From the NCBI RefSeq assembly GCF_010389155.1, contig NC_057766.1, forward strand, positions 39,255,516 to 39,319,515: 64,000 nt of DNA. Reading direction: 5' to 3'. Shown here in pieces: positions 48,551-61,627 of the stretch. The first letter of the stretch is position 1. Every line of letters begins with the position of its first letter. This DNA comes from Erigeron canadensis. Its lineage: Eukaryota; Streptophyta; Magnoliopsida; Asterales; Asteraceae. A program made the translations under genes and the position numbers. The notes beneath the pieces were generated by a model. The model saw only the letters and a list, made by a program, of their open reading frames with translations. It was not told the DNA's origin and searched no databases.

Positions 48551-48698
48551 TCTGGGCTGGGATGTGTTTGTTGAAATTGTGCCAGTTCACTGGATGATTT
48601 TCTTGGTTTCTATATTTTGTTAAACTTCACCCCTTTCATTGTGGGATGATTTTCTGGGCTGGGATGTGTTTGTTGAAATTGTGCCAGTTCACTGGATC
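48551..48698. repeat. Direct repeat, 46 bp copied 102 bp downstream
   Basis: 48551-48596 and 48653-48698 are identical or nearly so (TCTGGGCTGGGATGTGTTTG...). It looks like a partial tandem duplication with a 102-bp period. Confidence 0.85.
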
Positions 48699-48914
48699 TT
48701 ACTGTTCAAGCCTTTTTTTTTAAATGTCATTCATGCGAGCCATCTGCTAAAGCTTTTTTGTTAATTCGAAGGTAGAAGCCAAAGGAAATAACGACCACCT
48801 CGCTGGAGGGTTCACCAAATTCATTGTGCTCTAGATTTAAGATGCAGACCAACTTATAAAAATTTCCCATCTATACCAAAAGGGTTCCATCAGTAAGTTG
48901 TAAACAGTTATCGG

Positions 48915-49040
48915 CTTTGAGGATTATATCTCAACATAGTGAGATGTGATCCTTTTCAAACTGGACTTGTTGCTATTGCTCCATAGTTTCCACAGAAAGG
49001 TCATCTTATGTACCTGTACATTATATGTAAGAACTTATAT
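48915..49040 (+). repeat. Diverged copy of the F-box pseudogene 3' flank
   Basis: GATTATATCTCAACAT, GTGATCCTTTTCAAAC and ATCTTATGTACCT occur in the same order at 54166-54245 and 54400-54450, downstream of the F-box/LRR pseudogene. This suggests an old partial duplication of that locus. Confidence 0.6.
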
Positions 49041-49192
49041 CAGGCAAAAGAACGTTGATATGTGTGAAGTCATTTATGAAGATGCCGGTCACTTAGCTCA
49101 CGGGTTGCTTGACCTTAAGCAATATATGGAATTTCGCCTCATCATGGTGTAAACTGCCACCCATCTATGCTTTTTTCATTCCAAGACTTGCC

Positions 49193-49268
49193 CAAGGCAC
49201 ATGAAACATTGCAAGGCACATGAAACATTGCAAGGCACATGAAACTTTGCAAGGCACATGAAACATTG
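49193..49268. repeat. 19-bp minisatellite, four copies
   Basis: Four head-to-tail copies of CAAGGCACATGAAACATTG, with one substitution in the third copy. Confidence 0.95.
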
Positions 49269-49608
49269 CAAAGTAATATAAGCAATCATCCTCACACCAT
49301 ATTGATCCGCATATGGAGGACTCGAATGACTTAATCTTCAACAATAAACCATTCATGATAGCAAAAATCAGATTAAAATCATTTGTCCGTGTTTGAGTAA
49401 CTAAAGTATCCCTTTAGAATTGTCTCATGGATTTCAAAACTTTATAATTTTGTAAATATTTCTAGCATTTTGGTAGTAAATTTTTAAGAAATTAATCGTT
49501 TGGGGAAAAAGAAAAAAAAGCTTGAGTTATGAGACACATTTTATTTATTTACTGTAAAATTTCGGTTGAACGAATCATGTATCCAACTTCAATTCCAAAC
49601 ATCTACTA

Positions 49609-49925
49609 TCTACTACTCCTTTATAATGATTATTCACCCTCTATTTTAAGAAAGAGTTTGAAAATAGTTAGATGAGAAATTACTAAATTGCCCTTAATAA
49701 ACAACCCTTAAGGAAATGGTTATTAGATATTACCAAAAATACCCTTAATGAATTAATTAACACTTTAAACCCTTATCTTCTAAAATATCACTATTACCAT
49801 TGTATCAACTTACACGGTTAGACCACTCGACACCAATTGTCGATGTCATCGATCACCACCCGTCACCGACACCACTAAACCACCGTCGCCATTACCGCCG
49901 CCGTATTACGCGGGTACAATGCTAG
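49609..49925 (+). mobile_element. Helitron-like non-autonomous element, 317 bp
   Basis: It starts TCTACTACTCCTTTATAATG after A and ends with the GC stem CCGCCGTATTACGCGGG, then TACAATGCTAG, followed by T. The 5' TC, 3' CTAG, subterminal hairpin and A|T insertion site all fit a Helitron. Confidence 0.65.
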
Positions 49926-49964
49926 TATATACTAGTGAGGTAAAATATTGAGTTATGCGAAGTA

Positions 49965-50100
49965 TATACAACAACAACATCAACAGGACCCAATCCCTGC
50001 GCGAGGTATGGGGGAGGTAAGCTGTAGACAGTCTTACCTCTACACAAAGGTAGAGAGACTGCTTCCATAGGGACCTCTGGGCACAAAAGAGTGCAAGAGG
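49965..50100 (-). repeat. SINE fragment, inverted
   Basis: The complement reads CCTATGGAAGCAGTCTCTCT then GTAGAGGTAAGACTGTCTAC and a TGTTGATGTTGTTGTTGT tail, the 3' part of a widespread plant SINE type. Confidence 0.6.
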
Positions 50101-50654
50101 AAAAATGAGAATATATCATTGTTTTAAAATTCAAAATTTAAATACAAGGAGAATATCATTTTTTATTGCAATAAAGCCAGCTAAATTGCCGATACCCTAC
50201 GCCCTAAAATACCAAATTCTTTTCCTATGTTTTCCAGATTTTATTTTTATGAAGAGTAACTGTGAGCTCAACTTTCTTTTCCTTAGATTTTAGTATTTTT
50301 TTTCTTTTTCTTTTTAACAGAAAAGATTGATGATATTGTTTTTTTATTGAAATTTTGAAATATAATTGGGGGACGGGAAAAACAACGAGCAGCAGTAAGA
50401 AGAGAAGAAAAAACACATAAATCAATCAAGTGGAAGGGGTAACATAAATTACAATTACTTTTACTGTCTTCTTCTTCTTCAGTCCGTACACAGGTTATGT
50501 ATGCTGGCATTTAGCGCTACCGTTGGTAAAGCCATCATTTTCTCTCCTTAATTAGACTTACTTGTTGTTTATATCATTTTTATTATTATGTTCTCAATAT
50601 CGTCATATATATATATATCTATATATATATATAGAGAGAGAGAGGGGTTAAGGT
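50101..50654. other. Intergenic DNA with TA/GA microsatellites
   Basis: Holds a TATA..(GA) microsatellite at about 50606-50645. Otherwise nothing recognised. Confidence 0.4.
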
Positions 50655-50798
50655 TTATGTGGCTGTAGAAACCCAAGTTTGAATGTAGAACTCCTCACAT
50701 TTTGTTTTTTTAATCTATAAACAGCATGGGGACTAAGCATTTATAGATATATTAAAATATTATTATGTGAGGAGTTCTACATCCAACAGCTACATACT
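50655..50798. mobile_element. Inverted-repeat MITE (copy 2)
   Basis: Arms GTTTGAATGTAGAACTCCTC and ATGTGAGGAGTTCTACATCC are inverted. The family is shared with 43624-43769, and the outer GGTTAAGGTTTATGTGG end here matches the right end of that copy, so orientation is opposite. Confidence 0.65.
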
Positions 50799-51148
50799 CT
50801 ATTTTCTCATATATGGGAAAATTTCATATATATCACATTTTAAAGATATAATTACATATTTACATATATGTCTTAGCTGCAAGTTTTTAATGCATAAATA
50901 CAATGCTTTTAAAGCATGCTTTAGACATATATGTAATTATGTTTTTAAAATAGGACATATATGAGAATCTCCCTATTCATCTTTTGAACATTAAACTTGA
51001 GGTATTATATTTCACCAATGTTTTGCAGTTACATGGTAACACCATATATATATATATGGTGGGTAAATTACAAAAAATACATGTCTTGAGTGGTCCTAAA
51101 ATAAGGAGTGCTCCTAAAATAACTTTCACCTATATATATATATATATA

Positions 51149-51352
51149 GGTGGTTGGGTATTGTAAAACAAGTATTAAAGTAAAACAAATAGGACAAGAT
51201 CTTGACCCTTAGATCATGGATAAATTGATGCATAAAGATTCACGAAACAATTGATGCACAATGATTTTCATGATGTACGTTGATTTTCAGTGAAGGGAAA
51301 TCTATTGTTTTATTTGTTTTACTTTAATACTTGTTTTATATTACCTAAAACC
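51149..51352. mobile_element. MITE inserted in a TA array, 204 bp
   Basis: The ends GGTGGTTGGGTATTGTAAAA and, in reverse complement, GGTTTTAGGTAATATAAAAC continue as ACAAGTATTAAAGTAAAACA. TATATATA flanks both sides. An inverted partial copy follows at 51395-51467 (CAAGATCTTGTC..). Confidence 0.65.
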
Positions 51353-51586
51353 TATATATATATATGTGAATCATTAAAATCATCGTGTATCAATATATAT
51401 GTGAATCTCCGTGCATCAATTTTATCATGATCTAAAGGTCAAGATCTTGTCTTATTTATTTTACTTTAAATATATATATATATAAACATACAATTGCATC
51501 AGCAGCATTATATAAATGCTGTTGTTTTTTTCTTTTTTTTGTAAACTAGAATTCCTTTTTTTTTAGGTAAAAATTAGTTGGAATTG

Positions 51587-53563
51587 ATGGAAGGAAGCAT
51601 AATTACAAATACAACAGTTGATAATAACGATGATGATGGTGATCGGATATCAGAGCTTCCTGATTTTGTTGCTCACCACATACTCTCCTTTTTATATTTA
51701 TCACCGACATCCCTAATTCGAATGAGTGTACATGGTTTACTCTAACTGCCTCTTTCCCCATTTTGCATTTCGACTTTCGTCGACTACCATGGGCTTGTTT
51801 TGATCGCCAATACGACAAGGAAAGATTTTCCAAATATGTTGCGTATACCGTGTCCAGATTCCCACGACACCAAAATGTCATCAACTTTTACCTCTGTGCT
51901 GACCTCCAGGATCCTGCACTTGCGGATATCATTAACAGATGCCTTCCATTCATTCTTAAACAAGGCTTGCAGAAGTTTGGTATTGTTGATATTGGCGGTC
52001 CATACCGAAACCGCTTCGATTTGCCTGACATACTCCTGTTCGTCTCTTCGTAAAATTGTTTTTTGCCTTATACCTTGAAGTATGGTAATGATGACCTTAT
52101 AAGGTTTAAGTTGTTAAAGATGTTGTATCTTCGTGAAGTCTTTATAAGTGAGGAAGGATCAAGTGTTTGACCGCCTGTTGCCCTCTTCTTGAGAAATTCA
52201 CTGTTAATGGTTGCAATGGTTTCAATCGACTTTGTGTTTATGGGATGCAAAATCTTCGAAAAGTTGCGGTTTACTATAACTGTTCACTTAAAGAAATAAA
52301 TATTCAAGCTCCAAACCTAACTGATATACTTTTAGCAGATTATTTTCAACAATGTGCACCACCATGTATTAACTTGTTTTCTGCCAAAAAGTTGTCAATG
52401 GTTTTCCGTGGATGTTATTCTCAACAGTTTGCCGTCTCCTTATCCAACTTCCCGTTTCTTGAAACTTTAGTATTGAAGATTTCTCGTAACGACACAAAGT
52501 TGAAGTTGTCAAGTCACTCCTTGAGGACCTTAAGCCTAGATGCACAAACTGCTTTGGAAGAAATTGAAATCGATACCCCCAATTTGCTATATTTTCGGTA
52601 CTGTTTAGATTGTTTTTATGAGCAAGATCCAATAAGGAATTCAGGCGAGTCAAAAGCATGTATGGAATGTTACCGTGAACGTGTTTGTGACTCTATCTGG
52701 TTCCAGCAGATTAGGCAATTTTTTAGACATGAAAATTGCATTCAAAGTCTAGAAGTTGCATCTTGAAACGGTATTGTATTTACGCAAGTTAGTTCATTTA
52801 TTCAGTTAATTATGTACATTTACTTGTTCCTCAGCAATGATATAAAGTAATCCCTACACTAAGTTGTTTACCATTTGTCTTGTAGAGTTGGATAGATGTC
52901 GAAGAACTTAAGTTGCTCCAGTGGCCACCTTTTGAACTTGAGCATGTTGAGTTGAACCTGGGTTACATTAATAAATTATCAGACTATGTACCTTTATTGG
53001 AAGCTGTTCTTTGGTGTTGCCGTCCTCGATCTTTAACTTTGAATTCATTCTACTTCGACAATGATCATGAAAGGAATGAAATTGTTAAGGTAAGTGTTGT
53101 ATATGCTTACTTTGATCAAAAAAGAGTTCTATGTCATTTATGATGATGTATTTCAGTACTGTACAAAGATGGTAAAATATATAGCTTGCATTGTGTTTCA
53201 TCATTGATCTAAATTATGTTTCTAGGACGTAACTGAACTGGGAGATTTTGGTTTATATTAAATTCTCATTTGATTTTTTTTTCTAGTTTACATATGAGAA
53301 GCTGCTGCAACAAGAAGTTAAGAACAAAACTAATATTCAGATTGTGTTATCTACTGTCAAAGCCTGCGGACCGAATGACTTGTTAATTACCTTCTCTAAA
53401 GAGGAAGGTAACCTTTGTTTCTTGTTTGACCGGCTGACTTAATATACATACATATCACTCATCTCTTCATTCTCTTATCAACGTTCCAACAGTTAGTCAT
53501 AAAGCAAGTCAAGATTCTGCCATTCAAAAAGAAAACAAGCTAGTCAAGAAGCAGGATAATTAA
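51587..53563 (+). pseudogene. F-box / LRR / FBD-type gene, broken by at least four lesions
   Basis: An intact relative would be an SCF substrate adaptor. From the ATG at 51587 an F-box reads DRISELPDFVAHHILSFLYL. A deletion of about 10 nt near 51733 removes the expected LSKT and shifts the frame. It resumes as WFTLTASFPILHFDFRRLPW. A stop TAA (52051) is followed in the same frame by LPYTLKYGNDDLIRFKLLKM. Another shift near 52165 leads to ACCPLLEKFTVNGCNGF and LRR sequence, and a further one occurs near 52755. Downstream exons with good borders follow: 52886-53089 (WIDVEELKLLQWPPFE), 53287-53407 and 53493-53563, ending at TAA. The splice sites are preserved, so inactivation may be fairly recent. 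Confidence 0.82.
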
Positions 53564-54165
53564 ATAGTCAAAAGGCTGGCAAATATGGAGGTGTATTGGA
53601 TCAAGAAGTTTACTAGTTAGGACAGGAGTGAAGTACCAGGTAAGGATCGCATTTATTGTGTTTTGGAGTACTCAATTGCAGAAATTGGTTAGAAAAAAAA
53701 CCCTGTGATGATTTATACATCTGTGTTGATGGTTTTGTATTTGGATTTCCATTTTCATCTTGTTTGATTTGGTATTTGTTTCAAGACTGATTATGCTATA
53801 TGTTACGTGTTTGTGGCATTGTGATTGTTTGTTTGTTTTGCTATGTGCATATGCTCCCATCGAACGAGCTTTACCAACCATGTGTGTCAAAAGATAATGC
53901 TATATGTTACGTGTTGATAGTGGCAACATGGCCATTGCCTGTCACATTTGGGTTCAAGATATTTTTCTGATTTTAGCTACAAACAGGTCAAGTTAAGAAA
54001 CCAAGGCAGTTGGGGCATTTTGGGAGATCAAGGGTTGGACATGAAGCATACTGGTCTAGTGGTCTTAGTACAATAGTCATTCTATCGAAAGTTTCATTTT
54101 TTGTATTGTGACATGGTTTACATGTGTCCTGTTTCGGGGAAAAAGCTGCATTTTTCAAACTTATT
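53564..54165. other. 3' flank of the F-box pseudogene
   Basis: AT- and GT-rich, with no gene. Confidence 0.35.
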
Positions 54166-54450
54166 TGGGGATTATATCTCAACATTGTGTATGTGATCCT
54201 TTTCAAACCGGATTTATCGCAATTGTTCCATTGTTTCCACAGGAAGTCTTCAGCCTTGATGTGTTACAACCCATCCCACACATTCTTTTTATCCATCAAC
54301 TATCATCAACCATTCTATTATCGAGTAAATTAAATGATAATCTCTGCGTTTCTACATACATAGTATAAAATTAGTGCCTTAATACATGAAGATTTAAAAG
54401 GTTATCTTATGTACCTTTTACAGTATATACAAGAACCTACATCAAACAAA
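54166..54450 (+). repeat. Segment duplicated at 48915-49040
   Basis: Matches 48915-49040 in two blocks (54166-54245 and about 54400-54450), separated by about 150 bp absent from the other copy. Confidence 0.6.
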
Positions 54451-56325
54451 AAAAAACATTATATACATACAACCATAAATGTTTGCCCATCTTCATTTGC
54501 TGCTTTCACAAAGAACGCTGGTGACTAGTCTGCAAGGCATTTACAGGGCAAGTTAAAAAAGTAATTATGCTAAAATATTTGCTGTTGTGTGGAACTTGAA
54601 CTTGAAGCAGGGATAAAACTATAAAATAATAAAATGAGAAACTGATACATGAAGCCCAATTCAAGTGCAATTAATATTTTGCATGTAGTACATGAAAATT
54701 TGGGCCAGTATCCAAAAAGCTAGCAAAAGAAATCATGGATGACAAAGATAAGCATGAGCCCAATCAAACTACAAATATCTACAAATAAAAGTAAAACCAA
54801 AAACTATGAGCAAAAGCAAAACTGCAAGACCATGTAAATACTATATTCTTTTTTTTTTTGGCTCACTTACTCTCGAGGAGCGAAAATATAAAGCAGATTA
54901 CAACTTTTGGATGCATAGTGTACAAGCTATATATCATCTTGAAAATGAAATTTAAACACATGGTTAGCCCAAAAGTTAAGATTCGACAAATGAAAAGACC
55001 TCATTGAATTGATAGTGAGCATATGTCTTGTCTTGTTGAGGTGGATATCTCTCTGTATGTATGTATGGTCATGGCTAGGTTGGCCTAGCATGGGCTCATA
55101 TTCATTAGACCCATGGTCCACACTTCTTGACATTTTGCGTCATCAATTATTAGAGTTCATTGTTCAATGAACCATGGTCCAGCCCTGCTTGGTTGGATTA
55201 GGGGTAGTCCTCTCGTTTCCTTTATCCTTCACCCCCAATTAACCTACTTTAATTTGTTGGCACCTCACCATTCTCTTTCACAATATTGAGTGTCAATTTA
55301 TGAAATTGTAATTGCATCAATTTATGACTACCCTACGTGTGACAATATCTGGCTTTATTACAATAGCTTTTGTGTCTGTCTTGAGGACAAGAAGACAACA
55401 AATAAGCAATAAAGTTATTTAGAAAGTTACTATTTGAATGATGTGTTAATGGAAAGAAGAAGAAAAAATAAACTTTTACATGTATCACTTAGCTAGAGCC
55501 TCATGAGTCATGTACCATATAATATCAGTTTGAAAGTTTAATTTAATTAATACACAATTTGATAATCAAAATAATCTTGAGGATATATTATACAATCGAT
55601 ACATGTATCTAGCTAAGTATGAAACAAACGTATGTTTGTTGTTTGTTGTTTGTTTCTAGTTGTCTATAAAAACATGTTAAAAAGTCAAATATGAGCGGAT
55701 AGTATTTGACTTTTGGAGGTGAAATGATAAAATTGACCATGAGACATAGATACATGACATGCATTTATTATTACCATACCTTATATCTGTCTTTATTTAT
55801 ATATAATAATAATAAATAAATAAATATTAACATAACGTTGACCAAGGCCATGGGGGGAGGAGCGAGGACATTTAACACCAAACACATATATAGGCGATGC
55901 CGCCGTGCACGGCCATCGGTGACGCCTACATCGGTGGCGAAACCATCACGTGACCACCATCAATACCCACTTAATTATCACCATATGCTTTTTACAAAAA
56001 AGACATGTCGCATGTTTCCTTTTTTATACTGTACTATCTATGTCTCGACAAGTTGCATGAGTACTTTTTGCTAGTGTATTTATTTATCTATTAAATACTC
56101 GTATCACTTATCACATTTTCTATTATATACAAAGGAAATTACTAACTTGGAGGGATATTTAAAATGTAACTTTTTTTAATAGCATTTATCGAATTTTCCT
56201 AAACGTATCTTTAGGATATTTTTCCTTATTCATGTATTCAACTATCAATGGCAATGGTTCTATGAAAATTAAAAGCAATTATATAATAGTTACAAGTCTT
56301 CATGATTTATACATGTTTTTTTGGG
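54451..56325. other. Gene-free intergenic DNA
   Basis: No domain-bearing frames. A 78-codon frame at 55838-56074 has no recognisable features. Confidence 0.4.
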
Positions 56326-56333
56326 TTTGTATA

Positions 56334-56658
56334 CAGGGGTGAAGCTAGTAGGGGGACTGGGGGGTGCTTAGCTCCCTCCAACCGTTCATGTTTTTTTTAT
56401 TGCAAGGCTAACTCATAGCCAACTAATACAAAGTTATTTTTGAAGCAAGTCACCCCCAATCTATAAATGTTTGATTTCTAGCCATGCAGTTCAAGTAAAG
56501 ATTTTACATATAGTCCATAAAAATAAATCATCGCAATTAAATTCTATTTTACTAACATTTTATTAAATGGTTATGTCTTTCATATTTTAATGTATACAAC
56601 AATTAGGAAAGAAATACAGTTGAGTCTCCTTTAACATGAAATCCTGGTTCCGTCTTTA
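56334..56658. mobile_element. Degraded hAT-like element, 325 bp
   Basis: It starts CAGGGGTGAAGCTAG and ends CTGGTTCCGTCTTTA, with flanks TTTGTATA and ATTGTATG agreeing at 6 of 8 positions. The plan resembles the elements at 27472 and 63282. Confidence 0.5.
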
Positions 56659-56904
56659 ATTGTATGACTATATATATTTCTTATGACTTGAAAAGGTGAA
56701 TACGGTGTGAAGACTGAAAAATATGGACCTTGAACGGCAACCACATTAATTACCATAAGGATAACCAACTTTATTCTGTCTAAAGGGTCAAGGTCATAGA
56801 AATGACATATGCTACCTTCAACATACTATCTATAATACGGAACGCTTTCACATCACAAATATAGTCATTCGTGTTTCGATTTATATTTTAGATACAGGAT
56901 AACA

Positions 56905-57093
56905 CCACCAGGTAAAAGTCAACCTGACCAAGGTATTTGCGGCGACGTTGTCGCTAATATTCTGACACTGACAGGGGCCCGCTATTTTCTCTGCCAGATT
57001 TACCATTAAGGACATGGGGGCCCGCAGTATTAGCGGCGGCGACGTCGCCGCTAATACTACCTGGTCGGGGTTTGACTTTTTTTAGCCTGGTGG
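56905..57093. mobile_element. GC-rich palindromic MITE, 189 bp
   Basis: The ends CCACCAGG and CCTGGTGG extend as inverted AGTCAA..GACCA..GTA..GCGGCGAC blocks. The right part contains the palindrome GCGGCGACGTCGCCGC. It is the most GC-rich stretch in its surroundings. No target duplication was found. Confidence 0.65.
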
Positions 57094-57169
57094 GCTTACG
57101 CTCCTCGATATTTTAACATGGTGCTTGGACTAATTATTATATTGCACATATTAATGTCACAAAGTTGAA

Positions 57170-57655
57170 ATATTCTTTCCAATATCGTATTGATGGTGTA
57201 CCCACTACCACCTAGGCTCAAATACTACCCTAGGTAGACCGCAGAGTAAGAAGCCACCCTGGGTATAACATACCTCGGGTGAAAGAAGATAAACATGAGA
57301 AAGATACGATCCTATCAATTCCTTAAATAAAAGAAGGCGTTGCTAGAAAAGAATAGTCGTGGTGGAGACTGACTCCCCACGATTACCATTATAAAAGGAG
57401 AAAAACCCTAAAAGGAGGATTCATTCACGATTCACAAGGAAAAACCTAAAACTAATATACTATCAAACCCGATGTACAAAGGAGTCAAACTCCTACCAAC
57501 AGGGAATCGCCGATCAATTCACCAAAACACCCCAAATCTTTTAACCTAATCGGCTGTACAAACACGTATTGTATCACTCGTATAATAAATATAGTTTTAT
57601 TTTGAGTTCGTGATCGACTTCGCCATATATAAAAGCATGTGTTTTGACCGGAAGT
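57170..57655. repeat. Possible solo LTR or LTR fragment
   Basis: A TATAAAAGG box near 57391 is followed by a leader-like CATTCACGATTCACAAGG, and the stretch ends near GGAAGTAACA. This resembles a retrotransposon LTR. Neither the TG..CA borders nor a target duplication is proven. Confidence 0.3.
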
Positions 57656-57659
57656 AACA

Positions 57660-59800
57660 TTGTTTTTGTGGTACCTAATAAATATTTCACGTAACATGTC
57701 GCTTGGACGTCATATCATAAAAAATTCCACGAATAGAATAATGTATAAAATAAAAAAATTATGTAAGAACAAAACTTTCACATACCAGCATATAATTACC
57801 ATAATGTATGGCATTTTTTTACCCAAAAATAAATATGGCATTTTACGTAAAGAAAACATATATATGTGGTTGAATGATATGCATCTAAGTTAATATAATC
57901 TAATTAATAATTTTGGAAAATGCTTTGAATATATATACGGCGTATGATATTCTTTAAATTGTTAATAACTTAATTCAAATAACAGTACAAAATACTGGGT
58001 TAGGTGAAGTTGGGTATATGGTTGTGAAAGGGATGTGTTACCTCTCCCAAGTGTGTGTGTGTTTCTGTCACATATACATAGTCTTGATTGTTATAAACGT
58101 ATCAACTAAAAATTCTGCCGAATTATAAAACCTTTTTTTTTTCTTTATAAAATGGGATGACGTATATGAGGAGTAGTTAGTTGAAAACACCCAACAAAAT
58201 GGATGTTAAGTAAACAACATTCTTGTTAAACAGTCCCTTTCAAAGCTTATTTTGAGTATATTCAGAAATTCTAATCGTGTCATGTATACCTGAAACACAC
58301 GCATATACGTACCATATATAATGCATATCGATCAAGTGATTCAAGTCCATGTATATATTCACGTTAATAATAATTAGTTCTTCCAAAGTCATACGTAAAT
58401 TTTAACCTCAGTTCACCTATAAATCAACAATATATATTGTATAAAGATAATTATCTCTAATTAATAATTAAATACCAATAGCTCTAAAATCATATGAATT
58501 ATTAATGTCTCCTAAATAAATAAGTAACACCAATTTTAAATAGCCATAGCTCTAAAATTTTAAAATTCTAGTAACTTTTAAGACATGCTTTACATAGATA
58601 GACAATATATAGGAGTAATGAATAATGAAGATAGTTGACATTTTCCACCACAATTGTTGGATGGTAATTGCACCAAAATATAAGTTAAAAACATTGGGTT
58701 ATGCTCTAAAAATTTTTTGTCACACATTGTTATAATATTGATTGTATATTGTATATTCTAGTTCTAGCTAGTGATGAGATGAGATGTGTGATTATAAAGT
58801 AACTACTTGACGACGACTCTCGTTTAATTTATAAATTTAAGTCTTCAATCTGCCTATTATGTATTTGTATGTGGCAAGACTTACAACGCAAAACAGATTG
58901 AATACGAGTAGTATGTATAATACGGAGTAACTTAAAGTAAGATCAACACACAGCGATCGAAATAATCATTATTTTATTAGACAATCAATCATGGATTAAA
59001 AGATTCGTTTTATCATGACATCCTTTTCATCTCAAAAGCAAAAACGTACACATTGATAATACGCGTATGCATTTATAAGAATTGACATAAAACATCACAT
59101 GTCATTCGATTGAATGTTCATATTAACTTAGTTTGAATTAAATTCAGTTTAGTTTCTCGATTATTAATATACATTGAGAATTTAGTACAACAATTTCGAC
59201 AACTGTTGATGCAATTACATACATGATTAATAGATATATAAATTACACATACAAAATTTTTTCACTTGTTATATATTATTCCTAAATAATAAGCATATTG
59301 TTATCAGCAATATATGAGACTAGAAATTCATATTAAAAAGGGCTGATTGATTGATTGGGAGGGATCCAGTGAATAAAATCATATTAAGTTAATCTTCTTA
59401 AATGAGAATCTATATAAAAAATTGTTTTACTTGGAATAAACTGGACATCTTTTAACCTCAAGGTCTTGAGTTCAATCTTTATGAATGATAAACATTGGGA
59501 TTTTTCCGTTCGAATACTTGTAACAACACATACAGTAGTCAATTTTTCGTTCTATAGGATACGTGATAGGCTTCACCATTATACAGTAAGGGTTTTCAAA
59601 TATCGTATACCGCCTGAATATTCAGGGAAAAAAAAACTTTGTCTCTAGTCCTTCGATGTTATGGAGTTCATATGTTATGTCAATGGACACAAGTATTACA
59701 TAACAAACATAATTACCTTCTAAGTTATACAATAAAGTATAACATTGGAAAAAAAATTTTATGTTTTAGCAGTTAATTAAATCTTAAACTTAAATTTTCA
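57660..59800. other. Gene-free AT-rich DNA
   Basis: Only short frames. A CTTGAGTTCAATC motif near 59465 could be a SINE trace. Confidence 0.4.
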
Positions 59801-59805
59801 TGACT

Positions 59806-60050
59806 AATGAGGTTGGTAGTTCATTGGTAATATCTTTGTCCTTAAAAGTATCTATCTGGATTCGAGTCATACTCTTTATATTTGTGATGATGAATTGTTG
59901 AGGGTTTTTTTTAAGTTTCTTATTGCATCTTAAGCATTCATGTAGTTTATCTATCTGGATTCGAGTCATACTCTTTATATTTGTGCTGATGAATTGTTGA
60001 GGTTTTTTTTTTTAAGTTTCTTATTGCATCTTAAGCATTTATGTAGTTTA
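59806..60050 (+). repeat. SINE-like repeat with internally duplicated body
   Basis: An A-box-like TTGGTAGTTCATTGGTAA and a B-box-like GGATTCGAGTCATAC are followed by an internal 99-bp tandem duplication (59851-59949 and 59950-60049). Confidence 0.5.
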
Positions 60051-61627
60051 GGACTAGACGTGAGATAGATTTTGGTTTTTCATAGGAAAAGAAAAAAAAA
60101 GCTTATGAAAGTGAAAATGTGAAATTAAAGTTGCAAAACAACATACACTGGTCGGCAAATTACAAGCAAAAAATAAAAACAAGTAAAACCATATTATAAT
60201 AATGTTAAGTTAGGACTAAAATATTTGATTAAAAGTTAAAGGTATCATTGGACAATAATTTTGTTTACATGCTTAAAGTTTAATCGGCAGCCGTATAGTT
60301 TGTATTATCTATTGATTTTACATCCTTGTATATTTTATTTTAATATTACCAATTACTAGTACGTACTAATTAATTATCATTATAACAAATAAAAAAAATA
60401 TTCAATGCAATAACAACTAAATTGTTGTTTTTATAAGTATCTTTATAAGTATATATTGGGTTTTCTTGAATTAAATACGAAAAGTCAAGATGATTTTTGT
60501 GAGTATATAGTATTATTGTTCATGTATGTAATAAAATATTAATAACAACCTTTAAAGTTTTAACATTTTCGAAAAATAACACATTAGTTCGAATCTTGAT
60601 ATAATCATATAAATCCATCCATACCCACAATGTCAACCACCACTAGCTGTCACTAACTTTATAGCAAAGGATTCGGCGAAAATCTGACAGTTTTTAGGTG
60701 GCTTAACCAACATTGTCGGTTCAAAACTGGTCGAATATAGGTTTGGTTCTGGTTTGACCGTCCGGTTCATCCGATTCACAATCCGTTATCTAACCAGAAC
60801 CTATCAAACCAGATTCCTTGACCTATCAGACTGAACGGTTTAAAAACTTGCATTTTCCACAAACCCAATAGCTTATAAAGATGGAATTATAGTATATAAC
60901 CAGAAAAACACGAAAAAGATGGGAGGGTTAGTCAACAACTAGGCGCAAGAGTCGGGTCTAAGACATGACTCCACCCTATTCCATTTCATCCCTATAATAT
61001 ATATTAAAAAGTCAATTACTCCTAAATCTCGCTTCTCTCGTGATCCCCATTTTTTTATTAATAATTAACCTTTCATTAAATTCCCTGTTTTTCCACTCTT
61101 CCTACTAGTTAAATAATTAGACTACTTTTTTAGTTGTCTGCTTAATAACAATACACTTTATTTTTCTTTGACAAGGATCTTGTCCACACGCTTCGGTATA
61201 CAAGACAGCTATGTGAATTGTAAAGTTGGATATCATTCCCTTTAAAAAAAAACAAAATAACTAGCCTTAATTTTACATATCGTTAAATTATAGTCTATTC
61301 AAAATTTTATTTTTTTCATATGTGTTTGTGTTTGATAAATATTTTAACCATCTAAAATTAATAGTTTGGAATACCATATGCCAACTCAAGTCTCAACATT
61401 CACATATATTCACATATGTTTTACTGTTTTTTCTTTTATGTTTTATTCCATCTTTTTTTTTTGTTTGACTTTTTCTTATGGGCTATGTTTTTTTTTTTAT
61501 TTGCCTCTATATAGTTCAAATAATTATCATATCTCTTATATTGCTATGCGACATCAAACTAAGTAAAAAATTGCTTTCTCGTGTTATGTTATATTTTGGT
61601 CTATTTCGACAGGGATTTTATTTAATA

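Noticed and set aside
49193..49268. Four evenly spaced 19-bp repeats, CRISPR-like at a glance
   Set aside because: The copies are head to tail with no spacers, and the window is plant nuclear DNA; it is a minisatellite.
57170..57655. Full LTR retrotransposon
   Set aside because: Only one LTR-like stretch; no second LTR, primer-binding site or gag-pol frame.
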